Positions 41,001-48,720 of a stretch of DNA of 64,000 bases are shown here, piece after piece. Below the pieces are notes generated by a model that worked only from the letters and a program-made list of their open reading frames with translations, searched no databases and was not told the origin of the DNA. The position numbers and the translations under genes were made by a program. Every line of letters begins with the position of its first letter. Position 1 is the first letter of the stretch. The stretch comes from Sediminicoccus rosea (lineage in GTDB: Bacteria > Pseudomonadota > Alphaproteobacteria > Acetobacterales > Acetobacteraceae). The stretch lies in contig NZ_CP137852.1 of NCBI RefSeq assembly GCF_033547095.1, forward strand, positions 4,365,001-4,429,000. Reading direction: 5' to 3'.

Positions 41001-42700
41001 ACCGCGACCGACCCCGCGAGCGGGATGAGGCAAAGGCCCGCCCAGATGGTGTTCAGCAGGTAGGCACGGCCTTCCAGGCTGCTCAGGTCATGCGTGAGGC
41101 TGCCCCAGATGCCGATGCCGAAACCGATGGTGAGCAGCCCCAGCATGATGAGGTTGGGCAGCACGGCGCGGAAATCGAGATAGCCCGCCTCCAGGATGCC
41201 GCCCTTGTCGGTCACGTTGAACTTGCCCTTGGAGGGATCCCACAGCGTCAGCAGCGTGACGGGCAGCAGCGGCACGGCGAGCGAGGCCTCGTAAATCTCC
41301 GACCAGAAGGAATGGCGGTGCTTGCCGTTCAGCCGCGCCGTGGTGGCGACGGCGTGGAACATGTGGCTGCCCGCATAGGCGATGATGGCGACGGGACTGG
41401 CCGCGATCACGCTCTCGCCGAAGAAGAGGAAGGCGAGCGGCGAGGTGAGGAAGATCACGCGCGGCAGGGCGAAGAGGAAGCCGAAGCCCGCGATGAAGTA
41501 GCAGAAGCGCTGCATCCATTGCAGCCCAGGCGCGAAGAGCGTGTTCTCCGTCCGCATGATCTGCAGCATGCCGCGCGCCCAGCGCAGCCGCTGGCCGATA
41601 TGCAGCGCGAGGCGCTCGGTGGCCAGCCCGGCGGCGAGTGGAATGCGGATATAGGCGGTGTGCCAGCCGCGCTGCTGCATCTTCAGCGCGCAGTGGCAAT
41701 CCTCCGTCACCGTCACATGCGGCACGCCGCCCACCTCCTCCAGCGCCTCGCGGCGGATGACGGCGCAGGAGCCGCAGAAGAAGGAGGCGTTCCACAGGTC
41801 CGAGCCCGGCTGGATGGCGCCGTAGAAGAGCAGCCCCTCATTCGGCACCAGGCGCTGGCGCACCAGGTTCCGTTCGAAGGGATCGGGCGAATAGAAATGG
41901 TGCGGCGTCTGCACCAGGGCGATGCGCTTGTCGCGGATCAGCCAGCCCAGCGTGAGCTGGAGGAAGGCGCGGGTTGGTGCATGGTCGCAATCGAAGATCG
42001 CGATGTATTCGCCCGTGGTGTGGCGCATCGCGTGGTTGAGGTTGCCGGCCTTGGCCCCCTTGTTGTCGGGGCGGATGATGTAGCCGCAGCCGCATTCCTC
42101 GGCGAAGGCGCGGAACTCCGGGCGGCGGCCGTCATCCAGGATCCAGACGTTCAGCTTGTCCCGCGGGTAGTCCATGTTCATCGCCGCCAGCACGGTGGGG
42201 CGGACAAGGTCGAGGCTCTCGTTGTAGCTGGGGACGTAGATGTCCACCGTCGGCCAATCCGCCGGATTGGGCGGCATGGGCACCGGCTTGCGGTCCAGCG
42301 GGTAGCTCGTCTGGATATAGGAGAGCGTCATCAGCGCGCCGGCGAAGAGTTCGGCGCCGAACAGCAGCGTGCCCAGGATGGATTGCAGCGCCGTCTCGAA
42401 TTCCAGCGTCTCGGTCGCGCGCCAGAACAGGTAGCGCGAGGTGACCATCACCGAGAGCACGACGAGAATGAGCCCCACCTTGCGGGACTTGTTGCGGTTG
42501 AGCACGAGGAAGGCGGCGATGCCGCCCAGCGTCAGCCAGACCTGTCCCTCCTCCTCCATCGGCACGGTGATGAAGAAGAAGGCGCCCAGCAGGCCGAGCA
42601 GGATGGCGGCGGTGCGCATCAGCCGGGCATTGCGCGGCGCCGGCCCCGGGAAGGTCTGCACATATTCGGAGAAGCGCGCGCCACTCACTGGCTGCCCCAC
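38072..42700 (-). CDS. bcsAB: fused cellulose synthase catalytic and periplasmic subunits BcsA-BcsB (AcsAB type)
   Basis: A 1542-residue fusion. The BcsA part (1 to about 700) has several membrane helices and a family 2 glycosyltransferase with ILDDG, D237-C-D239, TED (332-334) and the QRLRW motif (370-374); FFCGSCAVIRR is also conserved. A PilZ domain follows (REQSR near 570 and NLSLSG near 601), so c-di-GMP should activate synthesis. A Pro/Ala linker and internal hydrophobic segment (about 745-765, LLALALLGASPALAQ) lead to the BcsB part with carbohydrate-binding and flavodoxin-like domains and a C-terminal membrane helix. The same A-B fusion is known from Komagataeibacter acsAB. It polymerises UDP-glucose and moves the chain through the inner membrane. 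Confidence 0.95.
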   Translation of the reverse strand: MGQPVSGARFSEYVQTFPGPAPRNARLMRTAAILLGLLGAFFFITVPMEEEGQVWLTLGGIAAFLVLNRNKSRKVGLILVVLSVMVTSRYLFWRATETLEFETALQSILGTLLFGAELFAGALMTLSYIQTSYPLDRKPVPMPPNPADWPTVDIYVPSYNESLDLVRPTVLAAMNMDYPRDKLNVWILDDGRRPEFRAFAEECGCGYIIRPDNKGAKAGNLNHAMRHTTGEYIAIFDCDHAPTRAFLQLTLGWLIRDKRIALVQTPHHFYSPDPFERNLVRQRLVPNEGLLFYGAIQPGSDLWNASFFCGSCAVIRREALEEVGGVPHVTVTEDCHCALKMQQRGWHTAYIRIPLAAGLATERLALHIGQRLRWARGMLQIMRTENTLFAPGLQWMQRFCYFIAGFGFLFALPRVIFLTSPLAFLFFGESVIAASPVAIIAYAGSHMFHAVATTARLNGKHRHSFWSEIYEASLAVPLLPVTLLTLWDPSKGKFNVTDKGGILEAGYLDFRAVLPNLIMLGLLTIGFGIGIWGSLTHDLSSLEGRAYLLNTIWAGLCLIPLAGSVAVGREREQSRVRARVEADLPGEIILASGERLPTHSANLSLSGARLIIDRALGVAEGDEVKVAFETGGETIELRAKVIRWDGNEVYLEFIIETLADEAGVVRAFFGRPDAWLYWDHWPEDKPLRSLWTVVLASADAVFRKYRFGILRPSKPVATSAKPQAPRVSDVLAPRRPPTAPPPANTPSPAPASTAALLALALLGASPALAQPAAPPPLMQAPPPAGFAPAPAPMAMTPAQAAAGVMPGANGLPAALPPLDRDALPPGARIVTRSLRELGLSGPMQLRGTNDLQGVLFGLRADEVVTQARVTVAGGASPALIPSLSQIAITLNDQFVGTVPMDAARQSFGPLEFPLDPLYFSEVNRLNFRFAGRYTTECNDPLSGLLWATISDLSTVQMRIERLPPSRDLSRLPEPIFDRRILSGVVTVPMVLPETLGPAGLRAAAIAASWFAVQADYRGANFPVSRGLPERGDAVVLAMGVDSVPGLNMPRVDGPTLALLPNPTDAFGTLLVIAGRSEADLVAAAQAMVAGRATLSGEIARVVPPTIPPRQPYDSPRWIRTDQPVTFGSLVPRDELQSAGYSPGPVRIPVRTAPDLVTWRNRGFPVHIEYRSPGGPVIDVSASRLDAAFSGAYLRSFRLADPEWIPPLTAAADWFAEVLGFSSATRSGRLDIPHYLVLGRDELQLRFDMRPMARGDCVAVPADVRAAIEPGSTVDLRRGYRHARMPNLGFFASSGFPFTRLADLSGMAVVLPERANPLELGAFLDVVGQLAATVGVASTGIQVVTPGGLPSASQRDLLVIGTLGRQPALGTLFRDSPLRIEGERLTLAAPGPLQDIRALFLDAPGSTERGRAATMLNEASGEGLAAMMGGESPLQSGRSVVAITGVTPAAITQMVAALADPTLAPRIQGDLAVLTGGRMESFRTMGSYSVGSLPWWMLPQIWLGERPERMLLLMLGAAALVGVSLFWILRRRALSRLRARTHS

Positions 42701-43512
42701 TCGCTGAGCGCGGAGAAGCCTGTGCCGCCCCCGCCGGAGCCGCCGCCGGGGCGGGAGAGCTTGAGGCGCTTCACCAGGGCCTCGGTCAGCAGTTCCAGAT
42801 CCTCGCCGGCGCCGGGCTCGCCGTTCAGCAGCATGCGCTTGTCCGCCAGGGCCTCGGCCAGGGCCGGGTCGCGGCAGATGGCGCCGATCATGCGCGGGCC
42901 GAGCGCGTTGCGCGCCATGTCGAAGACGGCATCGGACAGCGGCTCGGTGTCGTCCACCTGGTTCAGCACCAGCACGGCGCGGTCGGCCGCACGGGCGCCG
43001 AGCGTGCCGCGGCCCAGCACGCGGTTGTTCGCGACCTGCGGGATGATGGCGGCGCTGCCCGCATCGGCCAGCAGCAGGATGACCATGAGGTCGAGCCGGG
43101 GCATCAGCGCGGCCAGCGCCGCATTGGGACCGGGCGGCGTGTCGAGCACGACGATGACATCGGGCATGGCCAGCATCTCGCGCACCGGCTCGGAGAGGTG
43201 CTGCGGCTCATTCGCCAGCAGTTGCGCGAGTTCCAGCGCGCGCAGCGGGTCGGCCGGGCCGAAGGGCAGGACGCGCACGCCGTATTCCGTCTCGACCAGC
43301 GCCTCGCGCCAGGCGGGGTGGGTGCCGAGGCGGCTTAGGAAGCAGCGCTCCTCGCGGAGCGAGATGCCAAGATGCAGGCGCAGGGCATTCTGCGGATCGA
43401 GGTCGAGCGCGATGACCTTGTGGCCGCGCCGGGCCAGCAGCGCCGCCACATGGGCGGCCACGGTCGTCTTTCCCACACCGCCCTTGGGCGAGGCGAAGGC
43501 GATCAGGCTCAT
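42685..43512 (-). CDS. bcsQ: BcsQ, ParA/MinD-like ATPase for cellulose synthesis
   Basis: A 275-residue P-loop ATPase of the ParA/MinD family. The deviant Walker A is FASPKGGVGKTT (about 6-17), followed by LDLDPQNALRLHLG and VIVVLDTPPGP. This is the BcsQ/YhjQ type that positions or controls the cellulose machinery. The start ATG at 43512 overlaps the upstream gene's stop (ATGA), and its end overlaps the bcsAB start by 16 bases, so all three are coupled. The C-terminus carries a Gly-rich tail. Confidence 0.9.
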   Translation of the reverse strand: MSLIAFASPKGGVGKTTVAAHVAALLARRGHKVIALDLDPQNALRLHLGISLREERCFLSRLGTHPAWREALVETEYGVRVLPFGPADPLRALELAQLLANEPQHLSEPVREMLAMPDVIVVLDTPPGPNAALAALMPRLDLMVILLLADAGSAAIIPQVANNRVLGRGTLGARAADRAVLVLNQVDDTEPLSDAVFDMARNALGPRMIGAICRDPALAEALADKRMLLNGEPGAGEDLELLTEALVKRLKLSRPGGGSGGGGTGFSALSEWGSQ

Positions 43513-44108
43513 GCCCGCTTCCCGGCGCGGGCGCGCACGCGGCGCGGGCGCAACTCGCCGGCGATGTCCTGCAACAGGGCGTAGTGCCGCAGCGGAACCA
43601 CGCCGGGCGGGGCCTCGGCCGGAAGGGGCGGCGGCGGGGCGACGCGCGCGGGGCGACGCGGCTCCGCCATCTCGGCGGCCAGCTCGGCCAGGCGGCGCAT
43701 GCCCGGGCGGGGCGCGGAATGCGACGCGGGGAGCGGTAGGACGGGCGCTTCGGCGGCGGGCGGGAGCGCCTCCGCGACCGGGGCGGCCGGGGGCATGGGG
43801 GCCGGCAGGACCGCGACGGGCGGCGCCAGCGCCTCGGCCATGGCCGGCACCGGGGCCCCCAGCTCCTCCGCCAGCAGGGGCGCCATGACGGGGATGGCCA
43901 CCGTCTCGGCCGCGGGCGCGGCTTCGGCGACAAGGGGTTCGGCGGGCAGGGCTTCCGGTTGCGGCTCGGGCGTGGCGGCGGGGGCGGGCGTCGCGAAGAC
44001 GACCGGCGGGAAAGCGACATAGCGGATGTTGCGCAACCCGCAGGCCGCCATCACGGATGCGATCTCTCGCTGCAAGCTCGCCTGTTTCCCTTCCGCCGGG
44101 CGCGGCAT
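43509..44108 (-). CDS. proline/alanine-rich cellulose operon protein (BcsP/BcsR-like candidate)
   Basis: A 199-residue protein starting most likely at the ATG at 44108. A short N-terminal helix (SLQREIASVMAACGLRNIRYVAF) and a short C-terminal helix (PLRHYALLQDIAGELRPR) are joined by about 110 residues of Pro/Ala/Glu-rich, probably disordered, linker. The two ends resemble the two halves of BcsR ('LPDIDY' and 'RWPLLAEFA'), and BcsP proteins are described as BcsR-like domains with proline-rich parts. BcsR binds BcsQ, and here the gene is coupled directly ahead of bcsQ (ATGA). Assignment is tentative; the linker sequence itself is uninformative. Confidence 0.45.
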   Translation of the reverse strand: MPRPAEGKQASLQREIASVMAACGLRNIRYVAFPPVVFATPAPAATPEPQPEALPAEPLVAEAAPAAETVAIPVMAPLLAEELGAPVPAMAEALAPPVAVLPAPMPPAAPVAEALPPAAEAPVLPLPASHSAPRPGMRRLAELAAEMAEPRRPARVAPPPPLPAEAPPGVVPLRHYALLQDIAGELRPRRVRARAGKRA

Positions 44109-44201
44109 GCCAAAAGATGCACAAGCCGCCCCTACCGCTAACCACCAGTTTGCAGCATGCGCAACAGATTCGCGCCAGTTACGGACCCTGGACGGGCCCG
44201 G

Positions 44202-44217
44202 GTGACGCATGCGTCAC
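44202..44217. promoter_or_regulatory. 16-bp perfect palindrome between the cellulose operon and a divergent phosphodiesterase
   Basis: GTGACGCATGCGTCAC is fully self-complementary. It lies in the 147-base spacer between the cellulose operon start (44108) and the ATG at 44256. Four GCATGC hexamers occur at 44105, 44155, 44207 and 44254, spaced 50, 52 and 47 bases, and the second is inside TTGCAGCATGCGCAA. This is the best operator candidate for the cellulose operon. Confidence 0.5.
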
Positions 44218-44255
44218 GAAGCGCCATCCTGGCGTCTCGCCTTGGGGACCGCCGC

Positions 44256-45659
44256 ATGCGCTTCATTCTCATCGTGCTGGACGGGCTCCGGCCCGATATG
44301 GTCTCGCCGGCCGCCATGCCGGCGCTGGCCGGGCTGATGGCGCGCGGCACGCGCTTCGCCAATGCCCGCAGCGTCTTTCCCAGCGAGACGCGGGTGGCCA
44401 CCCCCTCGCTCGTCACCGGTTGCCGGCCGGCGGCGCATGGCATGGTGGGCAACACCCTGTTCGACCGCGCGCTGGCGCCCGACCGCCTGCTGCGCACCAA
44501 GGATGCCGAGGATTACCGGATCCTCTCGGCCGGCGCGGAATCGCCGCTGCAACGTCCCGGCATCGGCGAGCACCTGGCCGCCGCCGGCCTGAGCTTCGCC
44601 GTGGTCTCGGCCGGGACGCCAGGGCAGACGCTGGTGGCGAGCCCCGCGGCACGGCGCCTCGGCCAGTTCCGCTGGAACGCGGCCGACACCGACACGGCGG
44701 AGGCGCGGGCGGTCGCCGAACACTTGGGCCCCACCCCGCCCGCCAGCATCCCCAACCTCGCCCGCAGCCGCCACGCGGCGCGTGTCCTGACCGAGCATGT
44801 CCTACCCCGCCACCGCCCCGATGTGGCGCTCTTCTGGTGCCCGGAGCCCGACATCAGCTTCCACTACCGCGGGCTCGGCCACCCCGAGACGGCGCTGGCC
44901 ATCGCCGAGGCCGATGCCTGCGTCGCCCATATCCGCGACTGGCGGGACGCCCAGCCGGATGCGCGGGAAATCGGCCTGATCGTGCTCTCCGACCACGGCC
45001 ATGTGACGGGCGACCGCAAGATCGCGCTCGCCGAGCTGATGGCGCGGGACGGGCTGCCGGCCGGGGCAGGCGGCACGGCCATCACCGTCGCCCCGGCCGG
45101 CGCGCCCGGCATCTGGCTGAACGACCCGAGCCTCGCGCCCCAGGTGGCGGATTGGCTGGCGCGCCAACCCTGGGCCGGGCCGCTGCTGGCCAATGACCCG
45201 GCGCTGCTGCCCGGCCGCAGCGCCCCCCTCGCCCTGCTGGAAGCGAACCATCCCCGGGCGGCGGACCTCGTCCTGCTCTTCGCCGGCGATGAGGGGCCGG
45301 ATGCCTTCGGCCTGCCCGGCCAGGCGCCCTTCGACGCGCCCGATGTGCCCGAGGGGGGCGGCATGCATGGCGGGCTGCACCGGCGCGAACTCGCGACCGT
45401 GCTGGCCTTCGAGGGCGGGCCCTTCACCCCGGGCATCACCATGAAGGGCATGGCCGACCTGACCGACGTGGCGCCGACGATCCTGCACCTGTTCGGGCTG
45501 GCGCCAGCGGGCCTGCAGGGCCGCGTGCTGCACCAGGCCTGGGACCCCTGGGCCGATGCGCCGGCCGAGCCGGCCACGATCCCCCTCCCCGGCGGCTTCG
45601 TGCTGGAGGGCGGGCGCCATGGCGGCCGCCTCTACCCCACGGCCCTGCGGCGCGGCTGA
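44256..45659 (+). CDS. alkaline phosphatase superfamily type I phosphodiesterase/nucleotide pyrophosphatase
   Basis: A 467-residue enzyme. The N-terminus LIVLDGLRPDMV carries the first metal ligand Asp. FPSETRVATPSLVTG is the nucleophile region, in which the usual 'FPT.T.P' Thr aligns with Ser/Thr here. SDHGHV is the conserved metal-binding DHG. HGGLHRRELATVLA near residue 370 supplies the last His. No signal peptide is seen, so it appears cytoplasmic. I chose ATG 44256; earlier in-frame starts pass through the palindrome at 44202. It hydrolyses phosphodiester or phosphonate bonds; the natural substrate is unknown. Convergent with the epoxide-hydrolase-like gene. Confidence 0.85.
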   Translation: MRFILIVLDGLRPDMVSPAAMPALAGLMARGTRFANARSVFPSETRVATPSLVTGCRPAAHGMVGNTLFDRALAPDRLLRTKDAEDYRILSAGAESPLQRPGIGEHLAAAGLSFAVVSAGTPGQTLVASPAARRLGQFRWNAADTDTAEARAVAEHLGPTPPASIPNLARSRHAARVLTEHVLPRHRPDVALFWCPEPDISFHYRGLGHPETALAIAEADACVAHIRDWRDAQPDAREIGLIVLSDHGHVTGDRKIALAELMARDGLPAGAGGTAITVAPAGAPGIWLNDPSLAPQVADWLARQPWAGPLLANDPALLPGRSAPLALLEANHPRAADLVLLFAGDEGPDAFGLPGQAPFDAPDVPEGGGMHGGLHRRELATVLAFEGGPFTPGITMKGMADLTDVAPTILHLFGLAPAGLQGRVLHQAWDPWADAPAEPATIPLPGGFVLEGGRHGGRLYPTALRRG

Positions 45660-45663
45660 GCCC

Positions 45664-46812
45664 TCAGCCGAGGCCGCGCAGGAAGTCCTTCACCAGGCGC
45701 GCCGTCTCCGCGGCCTGCTCCTGCTGCACCCAATGGCCGGCGCCCGGCACCAGATGGCAGCCGCGCAGGTCGCGGCATCCTTGGCCCTGCATCAGTTCGA
45801 ACTCGCCGGGCTTCTGGTGGATGCCCCAGTCGCTGGCCCCCGCGATGAAGCAGGCCGGCACCTCGATGCCGCGTCCGGCGAAGAGGCGCATCTCGGCGGC
45901 CGCCTGGCCGCTCGTCGTGCAGCGATAGGATTGCAGCCCGCCCTGGAAGCCGGTGCGGCCATACTCCTCGGCATAGACGGCCAGCGCCGCCTCCGGCAGC
46001 CAGCGATTGGCGGCGATGGTGGCGGCGTCGGGCATTTCGGCCGCCACCGTCTCCGCCATGCCGATGCCGGCCGGCATGATGTAGTAGGTGGGCATCACGG
46101 CCAGCGCCTCGGCGGTGAAGGCGCCGAGCGGATAGGGCTTGTTGGCCGGCCAGTCGGCGCTCTTGTGGTGGTAATAGGCGCGCAGGAAGGCATGCAGCCC
46201 CTGCGGCGCGTGGCGCATGTCGGCATCCGCCTCGCGCGTCGAATAGAACCACTGGTAGTGCCGGCGCGGCGGGTCGAGCTTCGCCAGTGCTTCGTGCAAT
46301 TCTGGCGAGGCGAGCCCAGCCAGGCCCTCGGGCTTGCCCTGCTCGCCCAGCGGCCAGGCGCGCGGGCCGCCATAGGGCGCGCTCATCATCACGACGGCGC
46401 GGAACACGTCTGGCCGGGTCAGCGCCGCATTGCCGGCGACGGGCGCGCCGAAATCATGGCCGATGACGCAGGCGACTTCGGTGTGGCCCAGCGCCGCCAC
46501 CAGGGCCAGCGCGTCGCGCACATAGCCCAGTGGGCGATAGGGGGTCAGGTCCTCGTCATAGACGGGGGTCGGCCCCTCGGTGCGGCCATAGCCACGCTGG
46601 TCGGGGGCGACGACGTGATAGCCGGCCTCAGCCAGCGGAACCATCACGTTGCGCCAGGAATAGGCCAGTTCCGGGAAGCCATGCAGCAGCAGGAGCAGGG
46701 GGCGCCCCGCCTCGCCCGCCTCCAGCACATGCATGCGCAGGCCGTTCACATGGTTGATGTGGCGGGCACGCACCCCTGCGGGCAGGTGCGACGCGGCGAG
46801 CGGTTCGAGCAT
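45664..46812 (-). CDS. epoxide-hydrolase-like alpha/beta hydrolase
   Basis: A 382-residue protein. Its ATG at 46812 has GGAGG upstream, and longer frames are rejected. The oxyanion motif is LLLHGFPELAYSWR; the nucleophile elbow is GHDFGAP with Asp, which marks epoxide hydrolases and haloalkane dehalogenases; the cap domain begins after MSAPYGG; the catalytic His is in GAGHWVQQE. The conserved cap Tyr typical of epoxide hydrolases (WFYSTREAD region) is present. It probably opens epoxides or removes halide from small xenobiotics. It is isolated, with no pathway partners, and divergent from the riboswitch-controlled gcv operon. Confidence 0.85.
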   Translation of the reverse strand: MLEPLAASHLPAGVRARHINHVNGLRMHVLEAGEAGRPLLLLLHGFPELAYSWRNVMVPLAEAGYHVVAPDQRGYGRTEGPTPVYDEDLTPYRPLGYVRDALALVAALGHTEVACVIGHDFGAPVAGNAALTRPDVFRAVVMMSAPYGGPRAWPLGEQGKPEGLAGLASPELHEALAKLDPPRRHYQWFYSTREADADMRHAPQGLHAFLRAYYHHKSADWPANKPYPLGAFTAEALAVMPTYYIMPAGIGMAETVAAEMPDAATIAANRWLPEAALAVYAEEYGRTGFQGGLQSYRCTTSGQAAAEMRLFAGRGIEVPACFIAGASDWGIHQKPGEFELMQGQGCRDLRGCHLVPGAGHWVQQEQAAETARLVKDFLRGLG

Positions 46813-47001
46813 GGCGGATCCTCCGGTTTCTCGGGAGGCTAACCCGGACCACGGGCCCCGGGAACCGGCGGCCGGGTTTTCAGGCGCTTCCGACGGCATG
46901 CGCCCGGTTTTCATGCATCCCCCGCCCGGCCCGACGGCACGGCGTTTCGATACGCCTTGCGTTCGACACGATCCAAGGGCATCACCCTCCGGCCTGTGCA
47001 T
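46813..47001 (+). promoter_or_regulatory. divergent upstream region of the gcv operon
   Basis: A 189-base stretch between the hydrolase start and the riboswitch, with no gene. A weak promoter-like pair is visible for the riboswitch transcript: TTGCGT at 46957-46962 and, 17 bases on, CATCAC, which is a poor -10. Several short open frames run through it into the riboswitch and are not credible. Confidence 0.3.
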
Positions 47002-47213
47002 CGCGCGCGGGAGAGAATCCGAGTCCGGCAGCGGACAAGGATCGCCGAAGGCGCAACCGGCCCCCGGAAACGCTCAGGCAAAAGGGCCGCGCGCGGGTGG
47101 GCACTCTGGAAAGCTCGCCTCCCGAAAGGGGGGCGGCACCGACGGAGTAAGGAGGTGGACGGGGTTTCCCGGCCGGCTCTGAATCTCTCAGGTCTCTCGG
47201 ACAGAGGGGGGTC
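47002..47213 (+). ncRNA. tandem glycine riboswitch upstream of gcvT
   Basis: Two glycine aptamers lie in series. The first (about 47002-47097) shows GGGAGAGA, CGCCGAAGGCGCAA and CTCAGGCAAAAGGGCC, closed by a GC-rich P1 (GCGCGCGG with CCGCGCGC). The second (about 47098-47210) shows the linker-to-aptamer start GCACTCTGG, ACCGACGGAGTAAGG and TCTCAGGTCTC followed by GGACAGAGGGGG. Both contain the conserved core of the class. Glycine binding should raise expression of the downstream glycine cleavage genes, as in known gcv riboswitches. The expression platform overlaps the region near the GTG start; whether it acts by transcription or translation cannot be told. Confidence 0.95.
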
Positions 47214-47249
47214 ACCAAACTCAATTGCCGCCGGGCGGCAGGGGGATGC

Positions 47250-48335
47250 GTGACCGAGTCCGAATCACTTCACACCACGCCGCTGGATGCGCTGAACCGC
47301 GAATTGGGCGGCCGCATGGTGCCCTTCGCGGGCTATTCCATGCCCGTCCAATATACCGCCGGCATCATGGCCGAGCATCTGCATTGCCGCGCGCAGGCGG
47401 GGCTTTTCGACGTCTCCCATATGGGGCAGGCCGAATTGATCGGCGACGGTGCGGCTGCCGCGCTGGAACAGCTGACGCCGGCCGATGTCCAGGGCCTGAA
47501 GCCCGGCCGCCAGCGCTACGGGCTGCTGCTGAACGAGGCCGGCGGAATCATGGACGACTTCATGTTCGCGAATATGGGCGACCGGCTCTTCCTCGTGGTC
47601 AACGCCTCGCGCAAGCACATTGATCTGCCGCTGATCGAGAGCGTGCTGCCAGCCGGCGTGAAGCTCCGCCCCCTGCCCGACCGCGCGCTGCTGGCGCTGC
47701 AGGGCCCCGCCGTCGCCACCCTGATCCCGACGCCGATGAGCTTCATGGGCATCATGGAGATGGAGATCGCGGGCATTCCCGTGATCGCCTCGCGCTCCGG
47801 CTACACCGGCGAGGATGGGCTGGAGATCTCCGTCGCGGCCGAGCAGGCCGAGAAGCTCGCCCGCGCGCTGCTCGCCATGCCCGGCGTGATGCCGATCGGC
47901 CTGGGCGCGCGCGACAGCCTGCGGCTGGAAGCGGGCCTCTGCCTCTATGGCAATGACCTCGATGAGACGACGAGCCCGGTCGAGGCGAACCTCACCTGGT
48001 CCATGGGCAAGCGCCGCCGCATGGAATGGAATTTCCGCGGCGCCGATGTGGTGCGCGACCATCTCGACCATGGCGTGAAGCGCCTGCGTGTCGGCATCCG
48101 GCCCGAGGGGCGCCAGCCCGCGCGCGGCCACACCGAAATCCGCAAGGACGGCGCCGTGATCGGCGAAGTCACCTCGGGCGGCTTCGGCCCCTCCGTCGGC
48201 GCGCCGGTCGCCATGGGCTATGTGGCGCGCGACGCCGCGACCGATGGCACCGCGCTTGACCTCATTGTCCGCGACAAGCCGCTGCCCGCGCGCGTCGCCG
48301 CCATGCCCTTCCAACCCCACCGCTACGCACGCTGA
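47250..48335 (+). CDS. gcvT: glycine cleavage system T protein (aminomethyltransferase)
   Basis: A 361-residue protein starting at GTG 47250, with GGGGG just upstream. It transfers the aminomethyl carbon from lipoylated GcvH to tetrahydrofolate and releases ammonia. PFAGYSMPVQY, LFDVSHMGQ, RSGYTGEDGLEI, GARDSLRLEAGLCLYGNDL and PVEANLTWSM are diagnostic; the catalytic Asp is in GLEISVAAEQAE-type surroundings near YTGEDG. First gene of the riboswitch-controlled operon, 10 bases before gcvH. Confidence 0.97.
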   Translation: MTESESLHTTPLDALNRELGGRMVPFAGYSMPVQYTAGIMAEHLHCRAQAGLFDVSHMGQAELIGDGAAAALEQLTPADVQGLKPGRQRYGLLLNEAGGIMDDFMFANMGDRLFLVVNASRKHIDLPLIESVLPAGVKLRPLPDRALLALQGPAVATLIPTPMSFMGIMEMEIAGIPVIASRSGYTGEDGLEISVAAEQAEKLARALLAMPGVMPIGLGARDSLRLEAGLCLYGNDLDETTSPVEANLTWSMGKRRRMEWNFRGADVVRDHLDHGVKRLRVGIRPEGRQPARGHTEIRKDGAVIGEVTSGGFGPSVGAPVAMGYVARDAATDGTALDLIVRDKPLPARVAAMPFQPHRYAR

Positions 48336-48345
48336 GGCCCGACCC

Positions 48346-48720
48346 ATGAGCGACATGAAATACACCAAGGACCATGAGTGGATTCGCTTCGAGGGCGAGA
48401 TCGCGGTGATCGGCATCACCGACCACGCGCAGAACGCGCTGGGCGACGTCGTCTTCGTGGACCTGCCCGAGGCCGGCCGCGAAGTGACGGCGGGCGAGGC
48501 CGTGGCCGTGGTCGAGAGCGTGAAGGCCGCCTCCGACGTCTATGCCCCCATCGCCGGCCGCGTCACGGAAGTGAATTCCGGCCTGGTGGATGAGCCGGCG
48601 CTGATCAACAGCGAGCCCACGGGCGGCGGCTGGTTCTTCAAGATCGCCCCCGCCGGCGCGCTGCCGGACGACCTCATGGATGCCAACGCCTATGCGGCCT
48701 ATGTGGAGAGCCTCGCATGA
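48346..48720 (+). CDS. gcvH: glycine cleavage system H protein
   Basis: A 124-residue lipoyl carrier of normal length. [25 protein letters not shown] begins the domain, and the lipoylated lysine is Lys60 in [10 protein letters not shown]. It shuttles the aminomethyl group between P, T and L proteins. ATGA overlap with gcvP. The L protein (lipoamide dehydrogenase) is not in this operon and must be supplied elsewhere. Confidence 0.97.
   Translation: MSDMKYTKDHEWIRFEGEIAVIGITDHAQNALGDVVFVDLPEAGREVTAGEAVAVVESVKAASDVYAPIAGRVTEVNSGLVDEPALINSEPTGGGWFFKIAPAGALPDDLMDANAYAAYVESLA

Noticed and set aside
38078-43888. Two long + strand frames (665 and 1075 codons) opposite bcsAB
   Set aside because: Same shadow effect; the translated text is low-complexity Arg/Gly/His-rich and the minus strand has all cellulose synthase motifs.
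46957-46985. Sigma70 promoter for the gcv operon (TTGCGT, 17 bases, CATCAC)
   Set aside because: The -10 has little resemblance to TATAAT, so it is reported only as part of a low-confidence region.
46733-47253. Open frames of 80-149 codons through the gcv leader
   Set aside because: They cross the conserved glycine riboswitch cores and have no coding-like composition.
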